Assembly (NCBI GenBank): GCA_964434955.1
Contig: CAYSXI010000197.1
Coordinates: 1-9,640 of the forward strand
Source of the DNA: JANQLU01 sp964434955
GTDB lineage: Bacteria; Planctomycetota; Planctomycetia; Pirellulales; Pirellulaceae
Direction of reading: 5' to 3'
Length of the DNA: 9,640 nucleotides
Every line of letters starts with the position of its first letter. Positions within the stretch are counted from its first letter, which is position 1. The notes beneath the pieces were generated by a model that did no database searches, was not told the origin of the DNA, and saw only the letters and a list, made by a program, of their open reading frames with translations. The position numbers and the translations under genes are program-made. Shown piece by piece: positions 1 to 6,580 of the stretch.

Positions 1-1047
1 ATTTTCAAGTTCGACTCCGGGGACTTCAATGTCAGCGGTGACGTTTTTATCATCCACCTTGAATTGATATTGCTTGACATTTCCCAGGTGAAAGCCGGGT
101 CGCAAAATATAAACCTCTGGCAACTTCGTATCCATTTGTTCAACGTTAAGGACCGCTTCCAACTCTTTGATTTGGCCAGCGTCAATCGCGTTCTTGGAAT
201 CCGTCTGAATCACGATCGGGCTAAATGTAAACTTTGGTGTGGGTCGCTTCTTCGCCTGAATCGAAACCCGAATCGACTTTGATTTTCGCAGCAGCTTCAA
301 TTCGACCTGTTTTCCTTGCGAACCTTCGATTCCTGCGACCAGGTCACTGACTGAATTCAGCTTCTTGTCATCGAATTCGATGAGGATATCGTGTTTTTCA
401 ATTTTGCCTTCGGCCGGACCTTGGGGCACAACATTGACAACCGCAAGACCATTGGAAATGGAAAGCTGATCACAGACCAGAGAACTCGCCGACTCACAGT
501 TGACCCCCAACCAATAATCGCCTGAAACGGTAGGTGGCGAAGGAGAATAGCCTCCGACGATGGTTACACCTTTTGCACCCGGAACTCGCTCGGACAGCTT
601 GCCTTCCTGGATGATCTCCAGCCTCCCACCAACCGGCTGATCCTGAAACTGAAGTTCAAATTCCTGTTTCGGTTGAAGCACTTTTGTTTTGCCGTTTGCG
701 GAGGATCGATAAATCCACTGTTGCTGCCAAACGGAATTGACTGTCTGCCCATTGTGGGTTGTCTGCCGGACAATCACCTGCCGGCCGTTTCCCTTGGGTT
801 TGAAATTTGGATCGTTTTGAACGTCAGGGGTCACCCGAAACGTCGTTTTGACTTTTTCAGCTTTCTCGACCGACTTGGCATCCTGTTTTTCGCCCGCCTT
901 CTGTTTTTCGCCCGCCTTCTGGTTCGGAGCGAGTTTTGATGGTTTCGCGTCTTGTGCGGTTGCGGATCCAATAACGAGGACCATCATCCCGAGACCAAAA
1001 ATTAGTTTGCCGCTTGTTCGTAAGTTAAGCATTTTTGTTGCACGCAT
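1..1047 (-). CDS. Exported PDZ-domain protein, 3' end cut by window edge
   Basis: The reading frame stays open from an ATG at 1047 to the window edge (349 codons, no stop), so the C-terminus is missing. The N-terminus is a signal peptide: basic residues, a hydrophobic stretch at about residues 14-30, and a likely cleavage after ATA-Q (about residue 31). A charged Lys/Glu/Gln linker follows, holding two exact KAGEKQ copies (44-55). Residues about 177-266 read as a PDZ domain: a YWLGV carboxylate-binding-loop-like segment, then the typical NVVPQGPAEG and DILIEFDDKKL segments. No trypsin-type protease domain precedes the PDZ, so unlike DegP/DegS this looks like a binding or scaffold protein, unless a catalytic part lies beyond the edge. 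It starts 44 bp after the anti-sigma-like gene on the same strand, which suggests co-transcription. Its ligand is unknown. Confidence 0.82.
   Translation of the reverse strand, partial: MRATKMLNLRTSGKLIFGLGMMVLVIGSATAQDAKPSKLAPNQKAGEKQKAGEKQDAKSVEKAEKVKTTFRVTPDVQNDPNFKPKGNGRQVIVRQTTHNGQTVNSVWQQQWIYRSSANGKTKVLQPKQEFELQFQDQPVGGRLEIIQEGKLSERVPGAKGVTIVGGYSPSPPTVSGDYWLGVNCESASSLVCDQLSISNGLAVVNVVPQGPAEGKIEKHDILIEFDDKKLNSVSDLVAGIEGSQGKQVELKLLRKSKSIRVSIQAKKRPTPKFTFSPIVIQTDSKNAIDAGQIKELEAVLNVEQMDTKLPEVYILRPGFHLGNVKQYQFKVDDKNVTADIEVPGVELEN
883..918. repeat. Perfect 18-bp tandem duplication in the PDZ gene linker
   Basis: Two identical adjacent 18-bp units lie at 883-900 and 901-918. They are in frame and encode two KAGEKQ hexapeptides on the minus strand. 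The DNA identity is exact, including third codon positions, which points to a recent slippage duplication in a low-complexity linker. Confidence 0.9.
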
Positions 1048-1091
1048 GATTATCACTTTTCAACTTTATTTTTGTCGCTCATTCAGACGGG

Positions 1092-1787
1092 TTACTGGTA
1101 TTGCCCCAAACTTCGTCCAAATTTGACTTGATCGACGGGTACGTAGTAGACGGTTCCTTTCTCGTCCATCAACGAAACCATGTTGCGCCGAACTTCGTAA
1201 GGCACATTCACATCCTGAATCAATCGATCGACTTGTTCTGGGAGTTGTCCTCGAATGGCTGGCGTCAAATCGTTATCACGACCAACCGAATTGACCAGCG
1301 GAATGTCGAACTGTTTCTGTTGTCCCGAATGATTGTCGCGCACGACCAGGGGAAGTGTATCGGAAACGGGCGTCATATTATCGCCCATGACCTTGGAGTC
1401 ATCTTTTGCCATCGGCGGATTTTCAAACCATTGCTGAGCGCCGATCCCCAGGAAAAACGCCATCATGAAACTGGCTGCGGCAGCGAGAAAAATACCAACC
1501 CATTTCCGCGCAGGATTCCTCAACATCGGATCCTCTGCATTCAGCGACTTCTTGGCGGACTCCGATTCTGCTGGCAACATGCCCGCCGTCACGTCGTTTC
1601 CCGAGGCGTTGATAATTTCGCCGAAATCACGCGCCAGCGCTTGCTGTTCCAAAAAGGTCAGCGCACATTGCTTCCACCCACCAGGAGATGAATCCAAGCG
1701 TTGGATCATTTTGCGGTACTGATCGCCACCCAATGACCCATCAACCAGACGATCGATTTCGGTTTGCTTGATCTTGTTCGGATTCAT
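1092..1787 (-). CDS. Anti-sigma-factor-like single-pass membrane protein
   Basis: The protein has 231 residues from the ATG at 1787. An in-frame TTG at 1793 is possible, but the only weak Shine-Dalgarno-like GAGA is better spaced for the ATG. The cytoplasmic N-terminal part (about 1-95) starts with a short helix, EIDRLVDGSL, and has a Gly-Trp-Lys-Gln-Cys-Ala-Leu-x-Phe-Leu-Glu segment (37-47). That segment resembles planctomycete proteins encoded next to ECF sigma factors. The HxxxCxxC zinc motif of ZAS anti-sigma factors is absent. One hydrophobic segment (about 96-117) should span the membrane, leaving about 110 residues outside; these end in a YYVPVDQV-type segment also common in planctomycete homologues. 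It lies directly downstream of the sigma gene. The anti-sigma role is inferred from position, topology and this family resemblance. Confidence 0.7.
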   Translation of the reverse strand: MNPNKIKQTEIDRLVDGSLGGDQYRKMIQRLDSSPGGWKQCALTFLEQQALARDFGEIINASGNDVTAGMLPAESESAKKSLNAEDPMLRNPARKWVGIFLAAAASFMMAFFLGIGAQQWFENPPMAKDDSKVMGDNMTPVSDTLPLVVRDNHSGQQKQFDIPLVNSVGRDNDLTPAIRGQLPEQVDRLIQDVNVPYEVRRNMVSLMDEKGTVYYVPVDQVKFGRSLGQYQ

Positions 1788-1851
1788 TTTCAATTCTCGT
1801 TTGAATCACTTCTCGGAAGTTACCTGACGGCGACATCGAGCCACCATCCAT

Positions 1852-1886
1852 TGCTTCTCAATTGGTCCAATGCTTCTCAACTGGTC
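1852..1886. repeat. Imperfect short tandem repeat at the 3' end of the sigma gene
   Basis: A 16-base unit reading tgcttctcaattggtc at 1852-1867 recurs 19 bp later at 1871-1886 with one mismatch. The second copy covers the last codons and stop of the sigma gene; the first lies in the spacer before the anti-sigma-like gene. It may be a local duplication that once moved the stop, or a site in the spacer mRNA. No function is evident. Confidence 0.75.
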
Positions 1887-2425
1887 GCGCGTTCGTCGAC
1901 AACTTTCATGCTTACCAATAGTTGGCGCAGTCGAGCGCGAGCGCGATGCAATCTCGCTTCGACTGCGCTGTGGCTTACCCCCAGATGATCGGCAATCTGG
2001 TGGTAATTCCAATTCTCGTAGTATTTCAACATCAGGATCTGTGCGTCACCGGGCCGCAGTTGCTCCACGGCGCGACGAACCATCCCTTGCCTCTCGTCCG
2101 CAAGCAGCCATTGCAGGGGAGTTCGGTCGGGGGCTCTTTCCAGGTCGCTCGAATCCTGGCGTTCGGCGTAGCGCTGCGTCAATTTCCGCTTCCGGCCCAT
2201 CTTGCGGCGATACAAAAGCGTTTGACGGATCGCCAACCGATAAAGCCAGGGCCCTACTTTCGCGGGGTCCTGAATCGGAGCCGATTGCCGAACCGCAGCA
2301 AGCGCAATCTCTTGCATCACGTCGTCTACCGCGCCTGGTTCTCCCAACCGCGCAAACACGATCGACTTTAACCAACGGTGGTGTTGATCAAGTTCCGATT
2401 GCCAATCAATCACTGCTGTTTGCAT
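1877..2425 (-). CDS. ECF-type RNA polymerase sigma factor
   Basis: This is a 182-residue sigma-70 family protein with the compact ECF layout of region 2 plus region 4 only. Region 2 spans about residues 10-75 and includes the DDVMQEIALAAV core-binding helix (34-45) and the GPWLYRLAIRQTLLYRR segment (58-74) that would recognise the -10 element. A charged linker (about 76-105) follows. Region 4 (about 112-170) carries LRPGDAQILMLKYYENW and the helix-turn-helix IADHLGVSHSAVEARLHRAR (144-163) for -35 contact. The start is the ATG at 2425. The downstream gene encodes a one-TM anti-sigma-like protein, and an exported PDZ protein follows, so the factor is probably held at the membrane until an envelope signal arrives. 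Its regulon cannot be read from this window. Confidence 0.92.
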   Translation of the reverse strand: MQTAVIDWQSELDQHHRWLKSIVFARLGEPGAVDDVMQEIALAAVRQSAPIQDPAKVGPWLYRLAIRQTLLYRRKMGRKRKLTQRYAERQDSSDLERAPDRTPLQWLLADERQGMVRRAVEQLRPGDAQILMLKYYENWNYHQIADHLGVSHSAVEARLHRARARLRQLLVSMKVVDERATS

Positions 2426-2449
2426 CGCTTTTTATGCAGCACAAGTTGC

Positions 2450-2474
2450 ATCACTACCGACAGATTCAAGTGAT
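2450..2474. promoter_or_regulatory. Small inverted repeat upstream of the sigma gene
   Basis: ATCACT at 2450-2455 and its reverse complement AGTGAT at 2469-2474 flank a 13-bp spacer. They lie 25-49 bp upstream of the sigma gene's start, on the side where its promoter must be. It could be an operator half-site pair, but 6-bp arms also occur by chance and no clear promoter boxes were recognised on this strand. Confidence 0.2.
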
Positions 2475-2584
2475 TCGCCGATCTGAGTCACCCACATGGC
2501 CGGTATCCATTGGTTTCTTTGGGGCGGGTTTTCTTGCGTTCCCAATCAATTTTATTACGAATTCTCTGGGCGACGTACCAGTTG

Positions 2585-2613
2585 TTGTAAGAGGATTGCG
2601 ACGGGATTAAGAT
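2585..2613 (+). promoter_or_regulatory. Putative sigma70-like promoter of the mutarotase gene
   Basis: A TTGTAA -35-like hexamer (2585-2590) and a TAAGAT -10-like hexamer (2608-2613) are separated by exactly 17 bp. Transcription would begin near 2620, leaving a leader of about 42 bases before the ATG at 2662. Each hexamer matches the consensus at four of six positions. The rest of the divergent region 2426-2661 shows nothing else clear. Confidence 0.4.
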
Positions 2614-2661
2614 TTTTGGCAGTTTTCAACCCGTTTTTGAGCATTTTTGTCGGATTCCACG

Positions 2662-3831
2662 ATGAAATTATTTGTCCCGGCCGCCGTCGTCGCCGCAGCC
2701 TTTTTCACTTTTTCATGGACCCTTGTTGGCCCCACCCTGATTCAGGAGGCGTCTTCACAAGATTCTCAGCCAAATATGTCTGTCTATCAAATCAATATTG
2801 GAAAAACCTCCGATTCGCAAACCGTTCAACAATTTCGATGCAAAAACGCCAACGGCTTGGTGATGACTTTGATTGACTACGGCGCGACCATGACCGAGAT
2901 GTCGACCCCCGACAAAGACGGAAAAATGGCCAACATCATCTTGAAGTGTGATTCGGTCAGCGGTTACGAAAAATGCCAGTCCTACTTCGGCTGTTCCGTG
3001 GGCCGCTATTGCAACCGGATCGCCAAAGGAAAGTTTTCGATCGATGGGAAAGAGTTTTCACTGGCAACGAACAATGAGCCCAATCACCTTCACGGCGGAG
3101 TCAAGGGATTTCATCGTGCAGTTTGGAAATCGGAAGTCATCCACCGACCAAACCAGGGAGAAGTCGGTGTTCGGTTTACTCACGTCAGCCCCGATGGCGA
3201 CGAAGGTTATCCCGGAAAATTGACGGCCCGTGTCGATTACATCCTCAACTCTAACAACGAGTTGGTGGTCGACTTCTCAGCGACTACGGACAAAGCAACT
3301 CATTGCAATTTGACCAATCACAACTATTGGAATATGGCGGGCGAAGGGTCGGGGACCATCCTGGACCATCAGTTGAAAGTCAACGCGGATAATTTTTTGG
3401 CCGTCGATGACACGTTGATTCCAACAGGAGAGATGAAAGCCGTGAAAGGCACCGAACTGGACTTTTCGAATTTCAAAGCGATTGGAAAAGAGATCGCTGC
3501 TCTCAGGAAAACTCCCGCAAAAGGATACGACCATTGTTTTGCCCTTAAAGGGTACGACGGAAAATCCATGGTTCAGGCCTGCGTCCTGAAAGATCCAAAC
3601 TCAGGCCGGATGATGGAAATTTCAACCAACCAACCGGGCCTTCAATTCTATTCCGGAAACTTTTTGGACAAGTCCGAAGGCAGCGGTGGCTACGCCGAAA
3701 ACTTTGCCCTGTGCCTTGAAACTCAAAAGTATCCGGACACCCCCAATCAAAAGAATTTTCCATCGACCCTGCTCAAGCCGGGTGAGACCTATCATCACAA
3801 AACCGTCCACAAGTTTTCGGTCACCAAATGA
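2662..3831 (+). CDS. galM: Exported galactose mutarotase (aldose 1-epimerase)
   Basis: This enzyme interconverts alpha and beta anomers of galactose or other aldoses; the fold is the GalM beta-sandwich. The ATG at 2662 gives 389 residues. A TTG five codons upstream is in frame, but the ATG puts a proper signal sequence at the N-terminus (MKLF, then a hydrophobic core to about residue 25, then a polar region ending SSQ). The catalytic set is complete. His in NHLHGG (about H144) and His in TNHNYWNM (about H220) bind and protonate the ring oxygen, the Asp in GYDH (about D290) binds substrate, and Glu in CLETQ (about E353) is the general base. The ending typical of the family, YPDTPN...FPST.L.PGE.Y, is present, so the gene is full length. 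It has its own promoter and terminator and looks monocistronic. The signal peptide suggests it acts outside the cytoplasm on sugars freed from polysaccharide. Confidence 0.94.
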   Translation: MKLFVPAAVVAAAFFTFSWTLVGPTLIQEASSQDSQPNMSVYQINIGKTSDSQTVQQFRCKNANGLVMTLIDYGATMTEMSTPDKDGKMANIILKCDSVSGYEKCQSYFGCSVGRYCNRIAKGKFSIDGKEFSLATNNEPNHLHGGVKGFHRAVWKSEVIHRPNQGEVGVRFTHVSPDGDEGYPGKLTARVDYILNSNNELVVDFSATTDKATHCNLTNHNYWNMAGEGSGTILDHQLKVNADNFLAVDDTLIPTGEMKAVKGTELDFSNFKAIGKEIAALRKTPAKGYDHCFALKGYDGKSMVQACVLKDPNSGRMMEISTNQPGLQFYSGNFLDKSEGSGGYAENFALCLETQKYPDTPNQKNFPSTLLKPGETYHHKTVHKFSVTK

Positions 3832-3869
3832 CGTTTCACCAAAACGTCTCATTCAGAATTTGAAATGAG
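3830..3869 (+). other. Two consecutive hairpins after the mutarotase stop codon
   Basis: GACGTTT (3830-3836) pairs perfectly with AAACGTC (3842-3848) around a 5-base loop; the stem begins inside the stop codon. Immediately after, CTCATT (3848-3853) pairs with AATGAG (3864-3869). With the terminator that follows, this makes three stems in about 70 bases. They may protect the mRNA 3' end. Confidence 0.55.
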
Positions 3870-3872
3870 CCT

Positions 3873-3904
3873 GGTCCAAAATGGCAACATTTTGGACCTT
3901 TTTT
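3873..3904 (+). terminator. Strong intrinsic terminator of the mutarotase gene
   Basis: A perfect 11-bp stem (3873-3883 with 3888-3898, GGTCCAAAATG pairing with CATTTTGGACC) closes a GCAA tetraloop and runs straight into six Ts (3899-3904). It is directional: the minus strand has no U-tract after the stem. An upstream ATG inside this stem (3881) is therefore not a credible start for the next gene. Confidence 0.93.
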
Positions 3905-3988
3905 ATTGCCTGGCCGGGGTTTCGGTTTTTCAATTGCCTTACTGCCGTTTCCGTCAACAATTACTTCTCACAATATGAAAGGCTTGCC

Positions 3989-4237
3989 ATGACTTCCGAA
4001 AATCAGATTGATATCGCCCCCGTCTACTCGGCTTCCGACTCCGGTCGCGCGCAATGGATTCGACAGTTGTTGGAATCGAACGGAATTGAGGCCTTCGTCG
4101 CCGGCGATCATCAAGCGGGACTCCCTGGCCTTGGGATACTGAAAATTGAAGTCATGGTCCGAACGACCGATTTCGAAAATGCCACGAAAATCATTGCCGA
4201 GTTGGAATCGGAATCGACGGATGATTCAACGGCCTGA
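3989..4237 (+). CDS. Small DUF2007-like protein
   Basis: This is a soluble protein of 82 residues. The start at 3989 is chosen because AAAGG lies six bases before it and because an earlier in-frame ATG falls inside the terminator stem. The pattern (VYSASDSGRAQWIRQLLESNGIEAFVAGD, then VMVRTTDFENATKIIAELE) matches the small alpha/beta DUF2007 fold: a beta strand, a helix that selects which 'layer' of a molecule is addressed, a GIEA strand, a loop, then a V-V-x-x-x-D-x-x-x-A strand-helix pair. This family has been called a putative signal-transducing protein, but its biochemical role is unknown. It has no signal peptide or TM segment. It lies 85 bp before the YfiT-like gene on the same strand. 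Between them is only a GC-rich partial hairpin without a T-tract, so read-through is possible. Confidence 0.75.
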   Translation: MTSENQIDIAPVYSASDSGRAQWIRQLLESNGIEAFVAGDHQAGLPGLGILKIEVMVRTTDFENATKIIAELESESTDDSTA

Positions 4238-4322
4238 CCCCGGGGGCCGAGGTCCTTACACAACGAAATCAACTCGTTAGACTTGGATTGGTTTTTGCGA
4301 CTCCGTCATTGAGAGAAATATC

Positions 4323-4880
4323 GTGTCTGGCCCTGAGTTTCCCGTTGGTGAGTTCGTCGCCCGGGCTGATGTTGACGCCCAATTCCGAGCGTCTTTGATT
4401 AACGAAATGGAAGAAGCACCCGCTCGTTGGCAGGCCGTTGTCGCTCAGGTGCCGGATACCATACTTGATTCCAAATACCGCAACTGGACCATCCGTCAAA
4501 TCGTGCACCACGTTGCCGATAGTCACACCAACAGCTACATCCGATTCAAGTGGACGCTCACCGAGAATCAACCACGAATCAAAGCTTACGACGAGGCGGC
4601 CTGGGTAGCACTCAAAGACGCCTCGGAGCTTCCTGTTGAACCAGCTCTTCGATTGCTGGAAGGACTGCACCAAAAGTGGTGCCAGTTACTCAGATCGATG
4701 AGCGAAGATGACTTTGCAAGAAAGTTTGAGCACCCGGAAACCAATGCCGTTCAATCTTTGAACGAAGTCCTCCAGTATTACCCTTGGCATAGCCAACATC
4801 ACCTAGGACAAATCGTCTGGCTTTTGAACCAGAACGGTCTTGAAATCAAGCTCGATTTTGATCCCGGCTTGGCGGATTGA
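4323..4880 (+). CDS. DinB-fold putative metal-dependent hydrolase, YfiT family
   Basis: This 185-residue four-helix-bundle protein starts at a GTG (4323) supported by GAGAGA six bases upstream. It follows the YfiT/BstA pattern closely: a PVGEF start, NWTIRQIVHHVADSHTNSYIRFK (54-76), HQKW near 116, FEHPET (135-140) and YYPWHSQHH (152-160). The three metal-ligand histidines expected for this family are H63, H156 and H160. B. subtilis YfiT is described as a nickel- or zinc-binding putative hydrolase; related DinB-superfamily proteins include bacillithiol and mycothiol S-transferases, so a thiol-transferase-like role is equally possible. The substrate is unknown. It is likely cytoplasmic, with no signal peptide. 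Its TGA stop lies only 4 bp from the stop of the convergent OleC-like gene. Confidence 0.85.
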   Translation: MSGPEFPVGEFVARADVDAQFRASLINEMEEAPARWQAVVAQVPDTILDSKYRNWTIRQIVHHVADSHTNSYIRFKWTLTENQPRIKAYDEAAWVALKDASELPVEPALRLLEGLHQKWCQLLRSMSEDDFARKFEHPETNAVQSLNEVLQYYPWHSQHHLGQIVWLLNQNGLEIKLDFDPGLAD

Positions 4881-4895
4881 TCGGTTAGCATCCGC
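4872..4895. other. Inverted repeat across the two convergent stop codons
   Basis: GCGGAT (4872-4877) and ATCCGC (4890-4895) flank a 12-base loop that contains the stop codons of both converging genes (4878-4880 plus strand, 4885-4887 minus strand). It could act as a bidirectional transcript end, but neither side has a T-tract, so it is a weak candidate. Confidence 0.3.
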
Positions 4896-6564
4896 ACATG
4901 GGACCGCAATTGCCTTTTTCAAGTTTTTCTGCGATCTGCTCACGGAAGATTTTTGAATTGTGCCGAATGTCGGTGGGAAGTTGATCAAAAATATAGAAGC
5001 GTTGAATTGAACGGGTGTGTTCGTGTTGCGACGCAAGCTCGGCCAATTCTGCCAACAGCGTTTCTTGCTTATGGGGCGAAAAATCGAATTGATCCTCCCA
5101 AGGCTCAACCACAATTGCCGCCTCGGTCCTGAGACCTTCCTTGACGCCGACCAAGGCGCTTCGATAAACCCACTCGTGCGTATTGAAGATTGCTTCGCAG
5201 GGGATTGTATAAAGGGTTTCCTTGCCAACTTTGACGCGGTGATTTTTTCGACCGCAGAACCAAAAACGATCCTGCTCGTCCAGGTACCCAACATCACCCA
5301 ACCGGTGCCAAACACGATTTCCGTCCTGGACTTTATGTAACTGGTTTTGGTCTTCTCGCGTCACATACTTCTGGGTCACCACTGGCCCGGTGACCATCAA
5401 TTCGCCGACTTCGCCGGGCTCAAGGCACTCGACTTCTGCGATATCGGAGATGGGCCCATCGGCGATCTGGATCACGCGCCACTCAATGAGCGGAAACTTG
5501 TTACCAACACAGGTCCCTTTTCCGACTTCCGTTTGGGCAGCCGTTTCCCCCAATACCATGTCCGAGTCAGCGCAAGCCACAGGCAAGGATTCTGTGGCTC
5601 CGTAGGGAGTGAAAAACTTGGCGCCCTCGCCCACACTTGCCATCACGCGTCGTATTACGTGGGGCGGTACCGGAGCGCCCGCAGAAAGCACCGTTTTGAT
5701 TTGCGGAATTTTTTTGTTGTTCGTTTCGCAATAACGACTAACCGTATTCCAAAGCGCCGGCGACCCAAAACTTTGATTGGCATTCCAATCACTGGCGGCA
5801 TCAATCAGGTTCTGGGGATTGATATCCGCCGGGCGCGTAAAATCCATTTCCGGAAACACCGTCGTGCAACCGGTTGAGATATTGAACAACGCAAAAAGCG
5901 GGAAAGCGGAAATGTCGACTCCGCCGGGCTCGATACCAAAGTACTCGACGACTTCTTTGGCCTGAAAGATAAAATTTTGATGGCGATAAAGGACACCTTT
6001 GGGTGGACCTGTGCTTCCCGTTGTAAAAATGATCGCGGCTTCGTCGTTGGCCGACCAACCTGATTTATCCAAAGTGCTCGGGTCGCATTTTTCCAAACGC
6101 GAAAGCCTTTTGCAGAATGGAAAAAAGCCGTTGACGACGACATTGAGTCGCGACTGAGGAAACCGGCTGCGATAAATTGTCCGGGCGATATGCCCCTTGG
6201 GAATCGTAATGAAACCATCGGGTTTCGAATCGGCCAGGCATTGAATCAAGTTCTTTTTGCCCATGCCCGGGTCAATCATCATCACCACAGCGCGCGTCTT
6301 GAACAGCGCGAACACCAGGCAGATGAAGTCGATACCCGGCGGGACCATCAAGCAGATTCGCTTGCCCGGCCCCATTCCCATTTTCTGAAAACCGGCCGCG
6401 ATGGCTTCCGACCTGGAATTGAGTTCCGCAAACGTCACTTGGCGGTATTGGTATTTGCCACTTGCGTCACGACCATCGGTCTCGGCGACCGCAACACGAT
6501 CGCCATATTTTTCGGCGGCGTTGGCAAGGAGCTGGCCGACATTGTTCAGATTCGCGTGGTCCAT
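4885..6564 (-). CDS. OleC-like AMP-dependent ligase (beta-lactone synthetase / fatty acid CoA ligase family)
   Basis: This ANL-superfamily adenylating enzyme has 559 residues. The ATG at 6564 is preceded by GGGTGA at good spacing; a TTG at 6594 would overlap the upstream gene. Core motifs are intact: P-loop TTGSTGPPKG (181-190), PYGATES (320-326), the ribose-binding aspartate in RLGDVGYLD (D424), FCGRK (436-440) and the C-terminal catalytic lysine in IRHNSKIFRE (K538). The IDPGMGKKNLIQCLADSKPDGFI segment, FPLFALF, MDFTRPA and FGSPALWN are typical of OleC rather than of ordinary acyl-CoA ligases. OleC uses ATP to turn a beta-hydroxy acid into a beta-lactone in long-chain olefin synthesis; OleA and OleD make the acid and OleB decarboxylates the lactone. 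None of those partners is in this window, so the true substrate is uncertain. The last seven residues hold three cysteines (C553, C557, C559). The gene lies 16 bp after the M16 pair and probably shares their transcript. Confidence 0.85.
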   Translation of the reverse strand: MDHANLNNVGQLLANAAEKYGDRVAVAETDGRDASGKYQYRQVTFAELNSRSEAIAAGFQKMGMGPGKRICLMVPPGIDFICLVFALFKTRAVVMMIDPGMGKKNLIQCLADSKPDGFITIPKGHIARTIYRSRFPQSRLNVVVNGFFPFCKRLSRLEKCDPSTLDKSGWSANDEAAIIFTTGSTGPPKGVLYRHQNFIFQAKEVVEYFGIEPGGVDISAFPLFALFNISTGCTTVFPEMDFTRPADINPQNLIDAASDWNANQSFGSPALWNTVSRYCETNNKKIPQIKTVLSAGAPVPPHVIRRVMASVGEGAKFFTPYGATESLPVACADSDMVLGETAAQTEVGKGTCVGNKFPLIEWRVIQIADGPISDIAEVECLEPGEVGELMVTGPVVTQKYVTREDQNQLHKVQDGNRVWHRLGDVGYLDEQDRFWFCGRKNHRVKVGKETLYTIPCEAIFNTHEWVYRSALVGVKEGLRTEAAIVVEPWEDQFDFSPHKQETLLAELAELASQHEHTRSIQRFYIFDQLPTDIRHNSKIFREQIAEKLEKGNCGPMCGC

Positions 6565-6580
6565 GAACGTCACCCGTTGA

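Noticed and set aside
1101..1691. A 196-codon plus-strand open frame opposite the anti-sigma-like gene
   Set aside because: It is antisense to a gene with a coherent TM topology and operon position; no motif was seen.
1870..2610. A 246-codon plus-strand open frame opposite the sigma gene
   Set aside because: It mirrors a clear sigma-70 gene, has Arg/Ser-rich low-complexity content typical of antisense frames, and shows no domain.
3881..3988. A longer N-terminus for the DUF2007-like protein
   Set aside because: The earlier ATG lies in the stem of a strong terminator, and the later ATG has a good ribosome binding site.
4230..4249. GC-rich hairpin (CGGCC/GGCCG) after the DUF2007-like gene as a terminator
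   Set aside because: The stem is only 5 bp, the loop is 10 bases, and no T-tract follows.
5347..5877. A 176-codon plus-strand open frame inside the OleC-like gene
   Set aside because: It is antisense to intact ANL motifs; His/Arg-rich sequence without domain character.
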